Below the pieces are notes generated by a model. That model did not search any database and was not told the origin of the DNA. It worked only from the letters and a program-made list of their open reading frames with translations. The translations under genes were made by a program, and so were the position numbers. Of a stretch of DNA of 64,000 bases, positions 21,779 to 32,289 are shown piece by piece (position 1 is the first letter of the stretch; each line of letters opens with the position of its first letter). Source of the stretch: Gracilaria gracilis (taxonomy: Eukaryota; Rhodophyta; Florideophyceae; Gracilariales; Gracilariaceae). Location: positions 1,426,001 through 1,490,000 of the forward strand of contig JARGSG010000189.1 in assembly GCA_030374805.1 (NCBI GenBank), read 5' to 3'.

Positions 21779-22634
21779 TCTTTTCCACAAGCGCTTGCAA
21801 AGTTTCGTTCACCCCCGTTATTATGGCGTTCGCGTCCGAAATGCTTTTGTTCACCTCCTCCTTCAAAAATCCAACCTCCGATTCCACCACGTTCATGAGC
21901 GCTGCCTCGTCACTAGGCGCAACGGTACCAGAAGTCGTTGGTGTTTTGAAAGAATCGGCAATGGCACCCATGAACTCGCTCATTGACGCTACAATACTCA
22001 CAAGAGCGTCTTCCGTCTTCTGTTTGTTAGCATGTAAACCAGCTTGACCAAGCGTTCTTTTCTTCTCACGTGTACCTATACCATTTTGCTCCAATTTTTC
22101 ACCCTTTTCTTCGCTATCACCATCGGATTGTTCTTCGTCACCACCCCTGTCTTCGAAAAGCGTCGGAGCTATGGTTCCCTGTATATTACGGGCGATATAT
22201 CTGGCACGACGAATGTCTACTGGACACGATGGGTCTTTCGTAGGCTTCTTGGCGTTACATAACTTGTCGAACTCGTTCGTAAGCGAATCTTGGTTCCTGG
22301 AAGGTCGAAAATTCGCACGTGCCCATGCGATGTAATCTTGTTCAACAACAGCCCACATTTTGTTATTGATAGGTTCGATATGTTGCACGATATCAAGTAA
22401 GGTTTCAATATCTTCTTTGCTATAATTGGGAGTGCCGCTATGGGCTTTGGTGATTTTTGTGGATGCAAGTTTTCCGGATGCCTTCTTAGATTTTGTTGCT
22501 TTGTTTGTTGTCGTAGTTGGTGTGGCTGATTTAGGTGGTTGACATGTCTTAAGGTTGCGCTTGTCGGGAGGAGAAGAAGATGAAGATGTACGGAGAAGGG
22601 GACTGGCAGAGGGAGGGTTTGATTGGGACGCCAT
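21759..22634 (-). CDS. Harbinger Myb/SANT-like DNA-binding protein
   Basis: Intact 291-codon frame starting MASQSNPPSASP. Residues ~1-70 are Ser/Thr/Lys-rich. Residues ~70-140 form a Myb/SANT-like domain (YSKEDIETLLDIVQHIEP, NKMWAVVEQDYIAWARANF, DSLTNEFDKLCNAKKP) with the tryptophan spacing typical of Harbinger ORF2. Then follow an acidic linker (DRGGDEEQSDGDSEEKGEK), a basic patch and a C-terminal helical, coiled-coil-like tail (EVGFLKEEVNKSI). In this superfamily the Myb-like protein binds the transposon ends and helps the transposase enter the nucleus. It is convergent with the transposase, whose coding end it overlaps. It looks intact although the transposase is broken. Confidence 0.8.
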   Translation of the reverse strand: MASQSNPPSASPLLRTSSSSSPPDKRNLKTCQPPKSATPTTTTNKATKSKKASGKLASTKITKAHSGTPNYSKEDIETLLDIVQHIEPINNKMWAVVEQDYIAWARANFRPSRNQDSLTNEFDKLCNAKKPTKDPSCPVDIRRARYIARNIQGTIAPTLFEDRGGDEEQSDGDSEEKGEKLEQNGIGTREKKRTLGQAGLHANKQKTEDALVSIVASMSEFMGAIADSFKTPTTSGTVAPSDEAALMNVVESEVGFLKEEVNKSISDANAIITGVNETLQALVEKITGFLS

Positions 22635-22876
22635 TGATGAAAAAAGACTGGTTTCTTTGGACGTGTTACCAAGGACTGCACGTCTTGGAGCATCTGGAGG
22701 ACATTTCCTCGTCCTGCTACGTCTCTACATTTGAAGAGGGGGGGAGGGGGGGGTTTCGGTCATTGATTTGGCGCCAATATCTGGTGCGGTACTCTGGTTA
22801 GCTATTTCCGAATGGATGACCACAGCGCCAAATATTTGACGGTTTGGCGATCAGGGAATTTTCGAATTCACCCATT

Positions 22877-23287
22877 CAAAGCGCTTTCATTCGATGGCTG
22901 TCTTCCTTTCCGAGTTGAAAAGGCGAACGACGGTTACTTATCGGAAAGGTGAGGTTGCTCTTGCTCACTTTTGCACTGAGCATGTGAGATCATTGCATCC
23001 TGTGACATCCTACATGGAAAAACGAAAAGTACGCTGTAACTGCGGAACACACGTTAATAGAGATGCTGAGCACGTTGTGTGTAGATGCGCTTTAAATAAC
23101 GTCTCAAGAAGAGTGCTCATGGCAGGAGTTCTGCCAACAGAGCATCACCTGGCATCAATGCAGTCCCTAGTTAGACATGAACCTCAAAAGTTCTTGGCCT
23201 TCATAAAGAGAGGAGGCTTTTATCTGAAGCTCTATTGCAGAATAGTAATAGAATACTGTTGTCCACAATAAAGAAGAAGAAGAAACA
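22877..23287 (+). mobile_element. 5'-truncated LINE 3' end
   Basis: A 125-codon frame (22894-23271) ends in a Cys/His motif, CNCGTHVNRDAEHVVCRC, typical of the C-terminus of non-LTR retrotransposon ORF2 proteins, followed by FIKRGGFYLKL. Right after the stop come AATAAA and an (AAG)n tail (23267-23287), the usual simple-repeat 3' end of LINEs. No RT domain remains. The 5' junction is at or near the Harbinger target duplication. Confidence 0.6.
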
Positions 23288-23289
23288 AC

Positions 23290-24960
23290 GCCCCATATGG
23301 GTAGCGTTACCTAGCTAGCAGACATATTTCTCTTCGAGACTACCGGTAGTCCCTTCCCGGTTCGTTCGAAAACGTAGTGTTATTATTATCATTTGATAGT
23401 CTGTGTTCTTGTAAACTCAGGTGCCTTTGGTACATGAAAATGTGAAGTTGAGTCATCCAGGTTAGATGAAAGCTGAATGGAGCGCCCTGAAGCCCTTTCT
23501 CACCGTTCGGGTACTTATCCATCGAACAGGCGGGAGCTGCATACTATAATCAGGCCTGCCTGTCCGACAATTCTAAGATGCTATAGCTGTTGTTCATTGT
23601 GGGAGAATAATTCTCGGGGGGTAGAGTTCCTATCCTGAAAAGATTACGCCACTATGTTGTCAACCTTTACGCTTGGTAGTTTAAAAAGGAAAGAGGGAGA
23701 ACTCCCTCGTCGCCCTTCATAATAAAGAAGGAAGAGGGGTAGAGAAGCATGCAAGAAAACAAACAAGACCTTTGCAGATGCTGAAGAACTGAACCAAGGC
23801 TTACAAAGCTCATGTTATCTCGTGATGCGCGAGGTGCTGGTGTCTAATTGCGTGTAGTGATGTTGAACTAGTGTAGTTCTCAGTTCCTCAGGATGATTTC
23901 AGCGCCAAACGCTTGCGGTACAGTTGTGCACTTGAGGGAACCTTGGCGGAGATCTTAAGGATGAACATGGGTTACAGGTGTACGTGTAGCTCAAATGGTG
24001 TAGGCCACCATGATCCCTCCCAGATGATGCAGACAGTTCATTCCCAAAGGAACAACGAAGTTATCACGCTTGGAAATTTTGCGAAGGAGCCTGAGAATCC
24101 ATAACCAGTGCATAAGGTCTTCCAAGAAGCTTGGGCTTCATGGGTCGAGCTGCGCGTTTAATGAACACATCAGCGTAGTTCTTCCAATCATTGGTTTGTC
24201 CATTGCGGAGGAGTTGTGATGTGGAGAAGTCCAATAGCTTCGTTACCACAACCACCCTTCTGGATTGTGAAGAGCGTGCCGAAATAGACATTTCGCCGGG
24301 CCGTGTTCTTAAGAGACGTCTCGCTGTGCATGGGATTATCTCTTTCGCCGGTTGCTAGAGGCACTTGTTTCATCAGTTACGAACGACTTCTGACAAAAAC
24401 CAAAACGAGACACGGATGGAGAGGGCGAGCGATTATTTCGGTTTGGAGTGAAGATAGATACGGTTCTGCATCCAGTTTGTATGTTTGAGCGAACTTGTGC
24501 TTTGGCTACATTGGTATGCTTGAATGTTGTGCTTATCGTCAACGTGGCTGGCCTCGCCGTTGATGGAGTGTCATATGAGGCGGAAAGAACGCCTCTGGTT
24601 TCTCGTAAGTGAGCGGAAGGGTGGCGGGGGCGAGGGAGGCGGAAAGGGAAGTTCGGGCGGGAAAAGACCTTCTCTTGGCAATGTGTCCGGAGGATCCGCA
24701 GAGCTTCCGAGTGATCATGAGGCTAATATTAGCAGGCTTTCAAAGCTAATCGTCCGTTCGGTTGTTGTGTACATTCGTGTATATGTTAATATGAGGTAAA
24801 AGAGTGACACTGGTGCGCGCAGAAGAGGCGAGGATATGGGCGTACGAAGGGCAGTGTTCTTAGCGCTCTTCACATTCTAGCCCTCTTAAATCGCTTCGCA
24901 TTGAAACGCATCTCGATATTAGTGAACGGGACAACCTGGATTATTCGTGGACGTCACGGT
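23290..24960. other. No gene seen
   Basis: Mixed-composition sequence with many short frames on both strands (longest about 91 codons, 24524-24799). None shows a domain, a signal peptide or consistent codon bias. Confidence 0.4.
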
Positions 24961-24965
24961 TTGAA

Positions 24966-25552
24966 TCATCTACTTGCGAAGAGTTGCGTCCAATAGAGAC
25001 GTCCATCCCAGCCTCGGCTAACACCTAGACCCATCAAATCCACCCTGCTGCTAAGTAAATTGCGTCGATGGCCTTTGCTTCGATACCAAGACTGGAAGGC
25101 ATCATCAACCGTGCGCTGCCCCGACGCGACATTCTCGCCAGCATATCGAAAATCGAACTTGGATTCCTTTAACCTTTCCTTAAGACGAAATCCATGACGC
25201 CCCTTATGCGTAGCCTTTGCCTTGCTCCCTTGGTATTCACTATGTCTCTGTGCAATGTGCGAAAGCGATGAGGAGAATTTGACGGATTGCAACGAATTTC
25301 GTCGTCGCAAATGGTTGGTGAGTTGAAGAAGACGGTGTTGTGCAACGCGAAGATTGGGAAGTGGGTGCGGGTTTCGCGGTGGTGAAAATATGTAGTATAT
25401 CGGTACGAGTAGATGTCGTTGCGGACCATGGCGAAGAGCTAGACGTACCACACCGCGGCTGGAGAGAACGAAGTCAGCATAGTTGCGCGTGTATGAATGG
25501 AAAACAAAAAGCAGCGGCCAGCTTACCGAACTGCGCGGATAGGGTTCAGCAT
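24966..25552 (-). CDS. CAP/SCP-domain protein (two exons)
   Basis: Exon 1 is complement(25527-25552), starting MLNPIRAV. The 68-nt intron (complement 25459-25526) begins GTAAGC and ends GCTGACTTCGTTCTCTCCAG. Exon 2 is complement(24966-25458); together 172 codons. The CAP (cysteine-rich secretory/antigen 5/PR-1) domain fills the second half: LTNHLRRRN..VKFSSSLSHIAQRHSEYQ, YAGENVASGQRTVDDAFQSW, SKGHRRNLL and GLYWTQ-like RLYWTQLFA. The two His and the Glu of the bacterial/algal-type CAP cavity are present (RHSEYQ, GENVASG, GHRRN). CAP proteins are usually secreted; I see no clear signal peptide in this gene model, so a missed 5' exon is possible. It is the first of four same-strand host genes. 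Confidence 0.7.
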
Positions 25553-25559
25553 AACTTCA

Positions 25560-26930
25560 ACAGTACTGTAGCTTCTCGAAAGTCTCTCCGACGGTGTTGC
25601 GCTTTGTCTCTAATAGTCTTGGCTCACGTCTCTCGAGGTGGTTACTTCGCGGCGCACAAGTTAACGGCTCTATGTACCTTTCGACGTGTCGATGAGAGCG
25701 AAAACGTGGATGAACCTCGTCGCGTGACGACGCGCGGACAAGTGCGAAACGAGGTTTGTTGAACAGTTGAAGTGCTTCGCGGTTTTTTTGTGCGTGTGCC
25801 TTTTTCCCAATACGGTTTATGAGGGTATAATAATGAGTGCTAAAAGCCTAACTGTTCTTCGATATCGAAATATATCAAAAACTGGTCCACAAATTCATCT
25901 GACATTGGTGCTGGTTGAGGGAAACTCTACCGTGTAGGATATACAATACTTCATGGGGTGTCATTGATTCAGCCTGTTCAAATCCCGCCATCAACAATAC
26001 AATTAGGCAAAAGCCTGACTGTCTTCGGTATCTAAAACACTTTCCCGGTACCGCGAGTGAAGCTCTACCCGGGGGTGCGGAAAGCTGTGAAGAAAGCTGA
26101 AGAGTGTCCAATTCAAAGTCATCATTTCCTCACAAATTGGCAAGCGAACGAACTCCTTTCTATTTGCTGCGTTTCCACACAGATGATCGTGCTACTGAGC
26201 CTCAGTTCTTTTTGTAACTTTCATCATTGCTTGAAAACGTGTTGTCGACATCTATTGCAGTTGCTGCAACTTTTCTGGTCAGAGAAGGCATGTAATCATT
26301 CCATCGGCGTTCTCTCGAAAAAGACATAACATAGTTTAGGACCATGATGAAATTCACCCACTTCGAAAACCTGGGCAACAACCCTTTGTTGTGATTCGCA
26401 CTATCATCTCTCACCAATTGAGCATTTAGACCAATAAGTAACTTCTGACTACGATGAAAGCCGGATGAAATGCTTCTCCGGAGTGTTCCAAACCCGTTTG
26501 CGATGCTTTGATTGATAAATGGACATGGCTTTTATCGACATTCTAAGCGTGCACGCTAGCGTACTATCGTTTTGAAATTACCATGTCTGTTGCAACTAGC
26601 TTTTGCGCTGTCTCAAGCTTATCTGTTGTATCCGATGGATGTCAGTTCAACTCATGGAAAACATCTCCTCAAAATACACTCCTAACGTTCATGTGAAGCG
26701 CACAAACCGACGGAATTCCATTGTCACATATATGCACTGCCGGAGTCCTCATGGACGCTGAGAAATGGCCAATAGTTGTCATTACGGAATCTAAGCATAC
26801 CATTATCTTGCTCCCTCAAGACAAAGGTGGGAATCACAATTCCGGGCTACCGAGGTTTCCTTTTCGTGACGTTCTTGATTGGGATTTCGCACCGTTCTAC
26901 TTCATACGAACCACGACCACTCAAAGACCT
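25560..26930. other. No gene seen
   Basis: Region 5' of the CAP gene and 3' of trypsin 1. Short frames only (for example 25875-26111 and 26202-26417, both minus), without recognised domains. Confidence 0.4.
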
Positions 26931-26938
26931 TACTGTCA

Positions 26939-28050
26939 TCACTCTTCATCACCTTCTTCAGGCGCAGCATCTGCCATTTCCTCTTTTTCCGCTCCTATCC
27001 GGCTATGGGATTTTGGCCGTGAGCTTCCTCCTTGCCCCTTCCCGAGCCGTCCTGCAACCTGTTCCATCTCGCGGAAGTCGCTATCAAACCGTCCGGCGAG
27101 TAACTTTCGAATCGCAGATTCGTACCTTGACAGTCGGGCGTACCAAGCAACCCCACCAGTCTCCGCACAGCCACCGGTTGAGAAGCTTGTACTAGCAAAC
27201 TGAATTAATGTACGGTTTTTGGTTTCGTAGAATAACGGCCCGCCACTGTCACCATCTGTTCGTACGCGCAAGAGAACAGCGTATATAATACAGGGGACGA
27301 AAGAAACGGAACAGATGGTTAGCTGAGCTCGCAAACTTGTGCGCTTATTTGCTTTGGATACTTGCTTAGGAATCCTCTCAACGTACAGCATGTGTCCGTC
27401 ACACCTCTTCTCGGAAATCCCACTGAAGTTGCGCATACTTGCGTTCTCATGTCAAGAACTTTCTGAATGCTCCCCGTTTCGCGTTCAAAACATGTATCAA
27501 ACGGTTGCAATACCACACGGGTTTGCATGGCTCTCACGGCTGGTGTTCCCCCCTCATCCACGGACCCGTATCCAACCGCAGTAACCACGCTCCCATTTAG
27601 CGGCGCTTTTGCAATCTTCACTGGATAATAAGCCTCTGTAGGTATTGAATCGTTCAGCTCAAGCAGCGCCACATCATGGCGGAAATCGTTAAATTCGGAC
27701 TTGAACATCTTGTGGACATAGATGTTTTTCAAGTAGTACTTCGGTTGAGATGGGTCCGGAATTGTCTTAACAGAACCCACGTAAGCAAAGGATTTGACCT
27801 TGTCCGCGTCATCTAGAGTCCCATACGCATCTACGCAGTGAGCCGCCGTTAGAATCCATCGCCTGCCCAACACTGTTCCAGTGCACGAATAGTAGAAGCT
27901 GTCATAAGTAATGATTTGGATATATGCCAGGTGCCGCACAAACGCAGAAGACGCAACACGTCCACCGACCACCCGCTTCTCTTTGGTGCTGTGGGCGTTT
28001 CGAAATAACAGGATGGTCGCGAAAGCGACTAGCCAACATGCTCGCCTCAT
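26939..28050 (-). CDS. Trypsin-like S1 serine protease 1, secreted (two exons)
   Basis: Exon 1 is complement(27387-28050); the 131-nt intron (complement 27256-27386) begins GTACGT and ends ACGAACAG; exon 2 is complement(26939-27255). Together 326 codons. A signal peptide (residues 1-21, CWLVAFATILLF core) and a short propeptide precede the activation site KEKR-VVGG. The catalytic triad is His71 (TAAHC), Asp126 (HDVALLEL) and Ser225, the last formed across the splice as DTCYGDSGGP. Asp219 at the base of the S1 pocket predicts cleavage after Arg/Lys. A charged ~50-residue tail follows the domain. The ATG at 28048-28050 was chosen because upstream in-frame codons are TTG and GTG. It is a paralogue of the protease at 30.3-31.1 kb, which lacks this intron. 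Confidence 0.9.
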
Positions 28051-28059
28051 CACCAACGA

Positions 28060-29060
28060 TGAAAGGCGTAACTAAGGGAGAAAGCTTGAAGAAAACCCTT
28101 CAAACATTTGTTTACATTCACCTACGCTATCTGAAACCACGACTGAGACGATCCTCGACATGCTTGTTGCTTGTCCGTTATTCCACGTTTTTGCAATCGG
28201 ATGCCCTGTGAAGGAAATCCATTACCATGCCAGTATCTGATTCTGTCAACAGCTCTACATATACTCTCTATGGGGCCTTTCTCGTAACGAAGTCGTACAT
28301 GGCGTCAACGCATGCTACGCCTGGCCATCTATGTGTGGTATGACTTTCACGAACCTTAAATCCTGGCCCAGAGTGCATCAGAAGCATGCAATTTGCATGA
28401 TATAACGCTGTATAATTACTGACCCTGGCAATTCCTCTGCCGAACGGTCCATTTTGCAGACTTCGTGTTATGACTCTGCAAAAGCAATCAATAGGCTATA
28501 GAGTCCTGGAAACATTTGAAAGGCAGTATAACACGATGAGATGATTGGGGTCTTCCCCGCATTGCTTTCGAGCGTCAGACTGTAGAGCTAAAGCATATTG
28601 ACAAGGAACGCTTGCAGCCCAGAAATGCGCACCGAAGAAAACTGGAGGCAAAATGCTCTTATGAAGCGAAATGAAGAACCCACCCGAGTAGCAGCGTGAC
28701 TCGCAAAATTCCTCTCACGCAAAGCCTCTATTCCTGAAGAAAGAGAGAGCAGCATCCGAGCCTGGTTCTAAGATGCAGGGGACACTATTCTGCAGAACCG
28801 TACATTGGGTTTCCCATGTGACAATGCTAATGAAATCTGAGTCAAACCAATACCAAAGTGTTTTTGATATAGAAAGTCTTCGGAGAGATGCCCTCTTCTT
28901 CGCCATCCTGTTTGCCACAAATCCGTAATCCAGAACAAATTATCAGAGATGGTGGCCTTGAACAACATGCTGCTCCCTTAGTTCAAGCGTTTCGCTTCAC
29001 ATTTGCCAATGGAAGTGGACATCATTCATTCAATTCACACACCGGTTCTTCATGGCACGC
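28060..29060. other. No gene seen
   Basis: Intergenic sequence upstream of trypsin 1. No frame with a recognisable domain and no clear repeat. Confidence 0.4.
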
Positions 29061-29071
29061 CCCAGTGGGCT

Positions 29072-29475
29072 GAACTCCCATTCTTCTCCAATGACCGTTC
29101 GGTCCACGGAATACAAGATATCGACTCCGTCGCTGCGTCCGGTCAACATTGTCTTGGTCGATATTTTCGACCAAGACCAAGACCAAGACCAAGACCAAGA
29201 CCATGCTACAGGCCGCAGTAACGGAGTCGGTACTGTATCTTGTATCGAATTATCGAGTCGAACTTCGACTCGAAAAGAGTACCCTTACGAAGTTACAGTA
29301 ACTTTTGACTCGAAAATGAACAAATGAACAGGGGTCGATTTTTTAATCGTCAGCATTGTAACCATATCTCTACGTGTAGTGGCCGCGGCGGCGGCCGTCG
29401 CGCCGCGGTGCGGTCATCGCAATCCGAATCTTTAATTCCGTGGACAGAACGGTCATTAGAGATGAATGGGAGTTC
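29072..29475. repeat. Inverted repeat, 41-bp arms (MITE-like)
   Basis: The arms at 29072-29112 and 29435-29475 match at 38 of 41 positions as inverted repeats (GAACTCCCATTC, AATGACCGTTC, GTCCACGGAAT). Weaker similarity continues outwards for some tens of bases. About 320 bp lie between. No coding sequence is inside, and no target duplication could be fixed. It could be a small non-autonomous transposon. Confidence 0.6.
29153..29203. repeat. Hairpin running into a (GACCAA)n microsatellite
   Basis: CTTGGTCGA and TCGACCAAG pair as a perfect 9-bp stem with a 5-nt loop (29153-29175). The right arm continues into nearly six tandem GACCAA hexamers (29169-29203). Confidence 0.8.
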
Positions 29476-29479
29476 ACCA

Positions 29480-30260
29480 AAGACTTCCAAAGAAGTGTGA
29501 AAGGAGGGAGCAGATGTTCTGGCTCAGAACATTCTGCGAGTTCAGAGCTCTTGCAGAACCTTAAATGTAGGCGTCCTTGCGCCCGTTCGAGTTCCCAATC
29601 ACTCCTAACGCTCAATTCAAAGCGCCTACTATTCCTTGTACGAAGAGGCAGGAAACGTCCAATTCCGTCCCTAAACGCTCGATTGAAAACCGTTCTACGA
29701 AAATCCATTCATTCATGTGCGTTTTCCCTAATGCAATGACCCGAATAGTTCTTCCGAGTTTCCGTGATTCCAATGTATGGCATGAAATACCTTTTGCATA
29801 TAGCTCAAGCAGGGGCAACTCCCGTTGCGTGCTTACAACTGTACTGAGAAACAAAGCCACGCCTATTGCCGAGTGTTTGGCAGGAGACATTTTACGGACC
29901 TGTAGCTGTTCGCGAAGGAAGCTTTCTCGAGATGATACTGGAATGGAAAGTAGGGGTGAACTCGATCCAGTCGATAAACGGTCGAAGGCAGAAGTTCAGT
30001 GTGGATCGCAGATGTGTTACGACCCATTCTTCCTATCGTTACATTCACACCACATGGCGACCTAGAGGCGCCCCCTGAGCCTCACGTAGACGCCGTTTTG
30101 TACCACTCAGGAGTCCACAAATTGGTACCAGTCGTATGGTATACTATTTATGTTGCCAACATGGTTTGGTCATAGCCATATCAGAAGACTATAGAACAGG
30201 GGACTCAATTGTCTGTGGAAAGAATGAACGTGCTTCACATTATGAAGTAGGCAGTTCCCT
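29480..30260. other. No gene seen
   Basis: Frames up to 162 codons on the plus strand (29577-30065) show no domain and overlap antisense frames of similar size. It lies 3' of trypsin 2. Confidence 0.4.
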
Positions 30261-30272
30261 GACTTATGGGAG

Positions 30273-31145
30273 CTATCGAGATTCAAATTTCTTCCACGAC
30301 GTGCTGTTTCCGCGAATGTTTCTGTGGATATCGCCGACATATGTTTCAACTCGTGTATACCAAGAGACAGATCCAGCCGCGGCACAGTTAGAAGTACCAA
30401 ACGAGGTTAGCGCAAACTGTCGTATTTTTCTCACTTTCTTGTCGAACTTGAAAAGAGGCCCGCCACTGTCACCAGCGCAAGTATCTGTGCTACCTCTTAC
30501 AGGCCATCCAATTGATACGGCGCAAAGATGACTCCAAGGCTCCAAGTACTTTCTGAAGAAGGGGTGTTCTGTTTGCTCACATACTGAAAATGGTTTTAGA
30601 AGAAGTGGGGCTTTCATGAGTCGTGTGGCTTTTACAGCATTCTGTCCCAGGGTCCCGTATCCCGCAGCCATCACCCCAGAACCAAAAGGCGGTATTCGCT
30701 TGTCAAGGACCACGGTTGCGAGCCAATACCGCGGGATGACACGGTCTAGGTAGACCATCGCAATGTCATTCCGATGGTCTGCAGATCCTGGTCGGAAGCT
30801 CTTGTGTACATATACCTCGCGAGCCCAAAAGGGTTCCTTATCGGTATTATCTATCCGCAATGTCGCATCCGCCTCGCCGACGAAAGAATATGTAGCAGCT
30901 GGGACGACAGAGATTGAACCTGAAGGACCAGAGAAACAATGTGCAGCTGTAAGTAACCATCTAGGAGCAATAACAGTTGCAGAACATAGACCGACGAAGT
31001 CGGCATCTCTGTAGCTGATGATAAGCTGAGCCATGTGACGAGAGAGGAGTGTTCCGGCATTCTTACCGCCGACTATCCGGCTTTGGGATCGTACCTCTGG
31101 GGTGACGAGCGCTAGCAGCAGCACAAAAAGGGAACGAAAACGCAT
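30273..31145 (-). CDS. Trypsin-like S1 serine protease 2, secreted
   Basis: Single uninterrupted 290-codon exon from ATG 31145. The signal peptide (residues 1-20, FVLLLALVTPEVRS) is followed by the activation site SQSR-IVGG. The triad is His69 (TAAHC), Asp127 (RNDIAMVYL) and Ser227 (DTCAGDSGGP); Asp221 lines the S1 pocket, predicting Arg/Lys specificity. SYRDADFVGLCSATVIAPRW and GYGTLGQNAVKA are standard S1 landmarks. It shares architecture and many residues with trypsin 1, 2.2 kb downstream on the same strand, so the pair arose by tandem duplication. It looks intact and probably acts outside the cell or in a digestive compartment. Confidence 0.92.
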   Translation of the reverse strand: MRFRSLFVLLLALVTPEVRSQSRIVGGKNAGTLLSRHMAQLIISYRDADFVGLCSATVIAPRWLLTAAHCFSGPSGSISVVPAATYSFVGEADATLRIDNTDKEPFWAREVYVHKSFRPGSADHRNDIAMVYLDRVIPRYWLATVVLDKRIPPFGSGVMAAGYGTLGQNAVKATRLMKAPLLLKPFSVCEQTEHPFFRKYLEPWSHLCAVSIGWPVRGSTDTCAGDSGGPLFKFDKKVRKIRQFALTSFGTSNCAAAGSVSWYTRVETYVGDIHRNIRGNSTSWKKFESR

Positions 31146-32280
31146 CGTTCGCTTTGCCGGACGAAGGTAAACCAGTTCAGACTTGACGGCAGTGGAGACG
31201 GAGTCATTAGAAACGTTGGTTCTAGATAAACTGCAGAAACAAATGTCTGCAGCAACCAGAGACAGAGTTTCGGCCCGTTTCTACCCAAATGGTGGCTCGA
31301 ACGATGCTCACAGCACGGCGCTGTTGTTTTTCGTTTCTGATTCGTCATGCCACAACGCGTAGGAATTCCAAACGAGCTGGCATGGAGATATGTTCCCAAG
31401 AAACATTTCTGGACGTCATGGCCCATGGAAAAGAAATTAGTCCATGCTGAGCGTATGACCAGTCGCCATACTGAGGTGGACGGGCCTCCGAGACTGAGTG
31501 AGGCTAGCAATGTTTTCGTCCTTCTTTGTTGGTAACTCCAGCTACATGGTCTCCAAAAAAGCTAGGGACGAACGGTGCAGGAATCCAAACAGCTTCTTTT
31601 GGGACGACCCTGACGGCTTCCCTGCTCGTTCGCTCGCGAGTGGCAAAATAAAAGACAGGGGAGGGCAATTATCTGGGCCTTGTGGTTTGCAGTAAAGGAA
31701 TCCTGGATCACGCTGAGCCTGCATGCGCATGACTATCCTTCGACAACTAAGATATCTACAGCAGGCTTTGTGCCGATAACTTTTTCGCAACCTAATAATC
31801 TCCTGGACATCAAAAACGTTCTCTATGAATCTCCTATCTGCAGTTGACTAACGGGCTATTGAAGGATATCAGTATCCATCAGGTAAAGCCCCTGTTCGTT
31901 CTGACTTCAACACCCCTCTGCGTACCCGCTAGTACGAAATGCAAAGATTCCTGAGAAATGTTCCAATGCTGTAAATGATGACTGGGGCTGCCGCCCCGCA
32001 AGGTAAAGACTGCATACACTTGGGTTCCCAGCTTCCCTGAAGGAGCACCTGAGGCAATATCTTTATGGAACTACAATATGTATAGAAAAAGAGCTACTCT
32101 CGATAAGTTAAATCAAGTCAAAAGATTTCGACTGTTGATAAACTTAACTCAGCTGATGATCGGACCACTGAGAGCTTTCTAGAACAAAAGTTCTCTCGAT
32201 GCCGATTCTAAATCTGTAAGAACGAGATGATATCGATCGATCAACAACTCCGCAAGCAGTGATAGTTGGACACAAGATAA
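31146..32280. other. No gene seen
   Basis: Region between trypsin 2 and the EgtB-like gene. Contains the 5' flank of trypsin 2; no TATA-like box was evident. Frames are short and motif-free. Confidence 0.4.
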
Positions 32281-32289
32281 ATTCGATAT

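Larger units (their letters stand above)
20259..22873 (+). mobile_element. PIF/Harbinger DNA transposon with both genes
   Basis: The terminal inverted repeats begin GGGTG and match imperfectly over about 50 bp (GGGTGnATTCGnAAATT, then GnCAAACnGnnAAATA). A 3-bp target duplication ATT flanks it at 20256-20258 and 22874-22876, the size expected for PIF/Harbinger. Inside are a DDE_Tnp_4 transposase (plus) and a Myb/SANT-like gene (minus), the standard two-gene content of the superfamily. The element is 2615 bp and inserted 36 bp beyond the end of the pogo-like element's duplication. Confidence 0.9.

Noticed and set aside
26721-27203. 160-codon plus-strand ORF
   Set aside because: Lies antisense to the second exon of trypsin 1, whose DSGGP motif and splice sites are clear.
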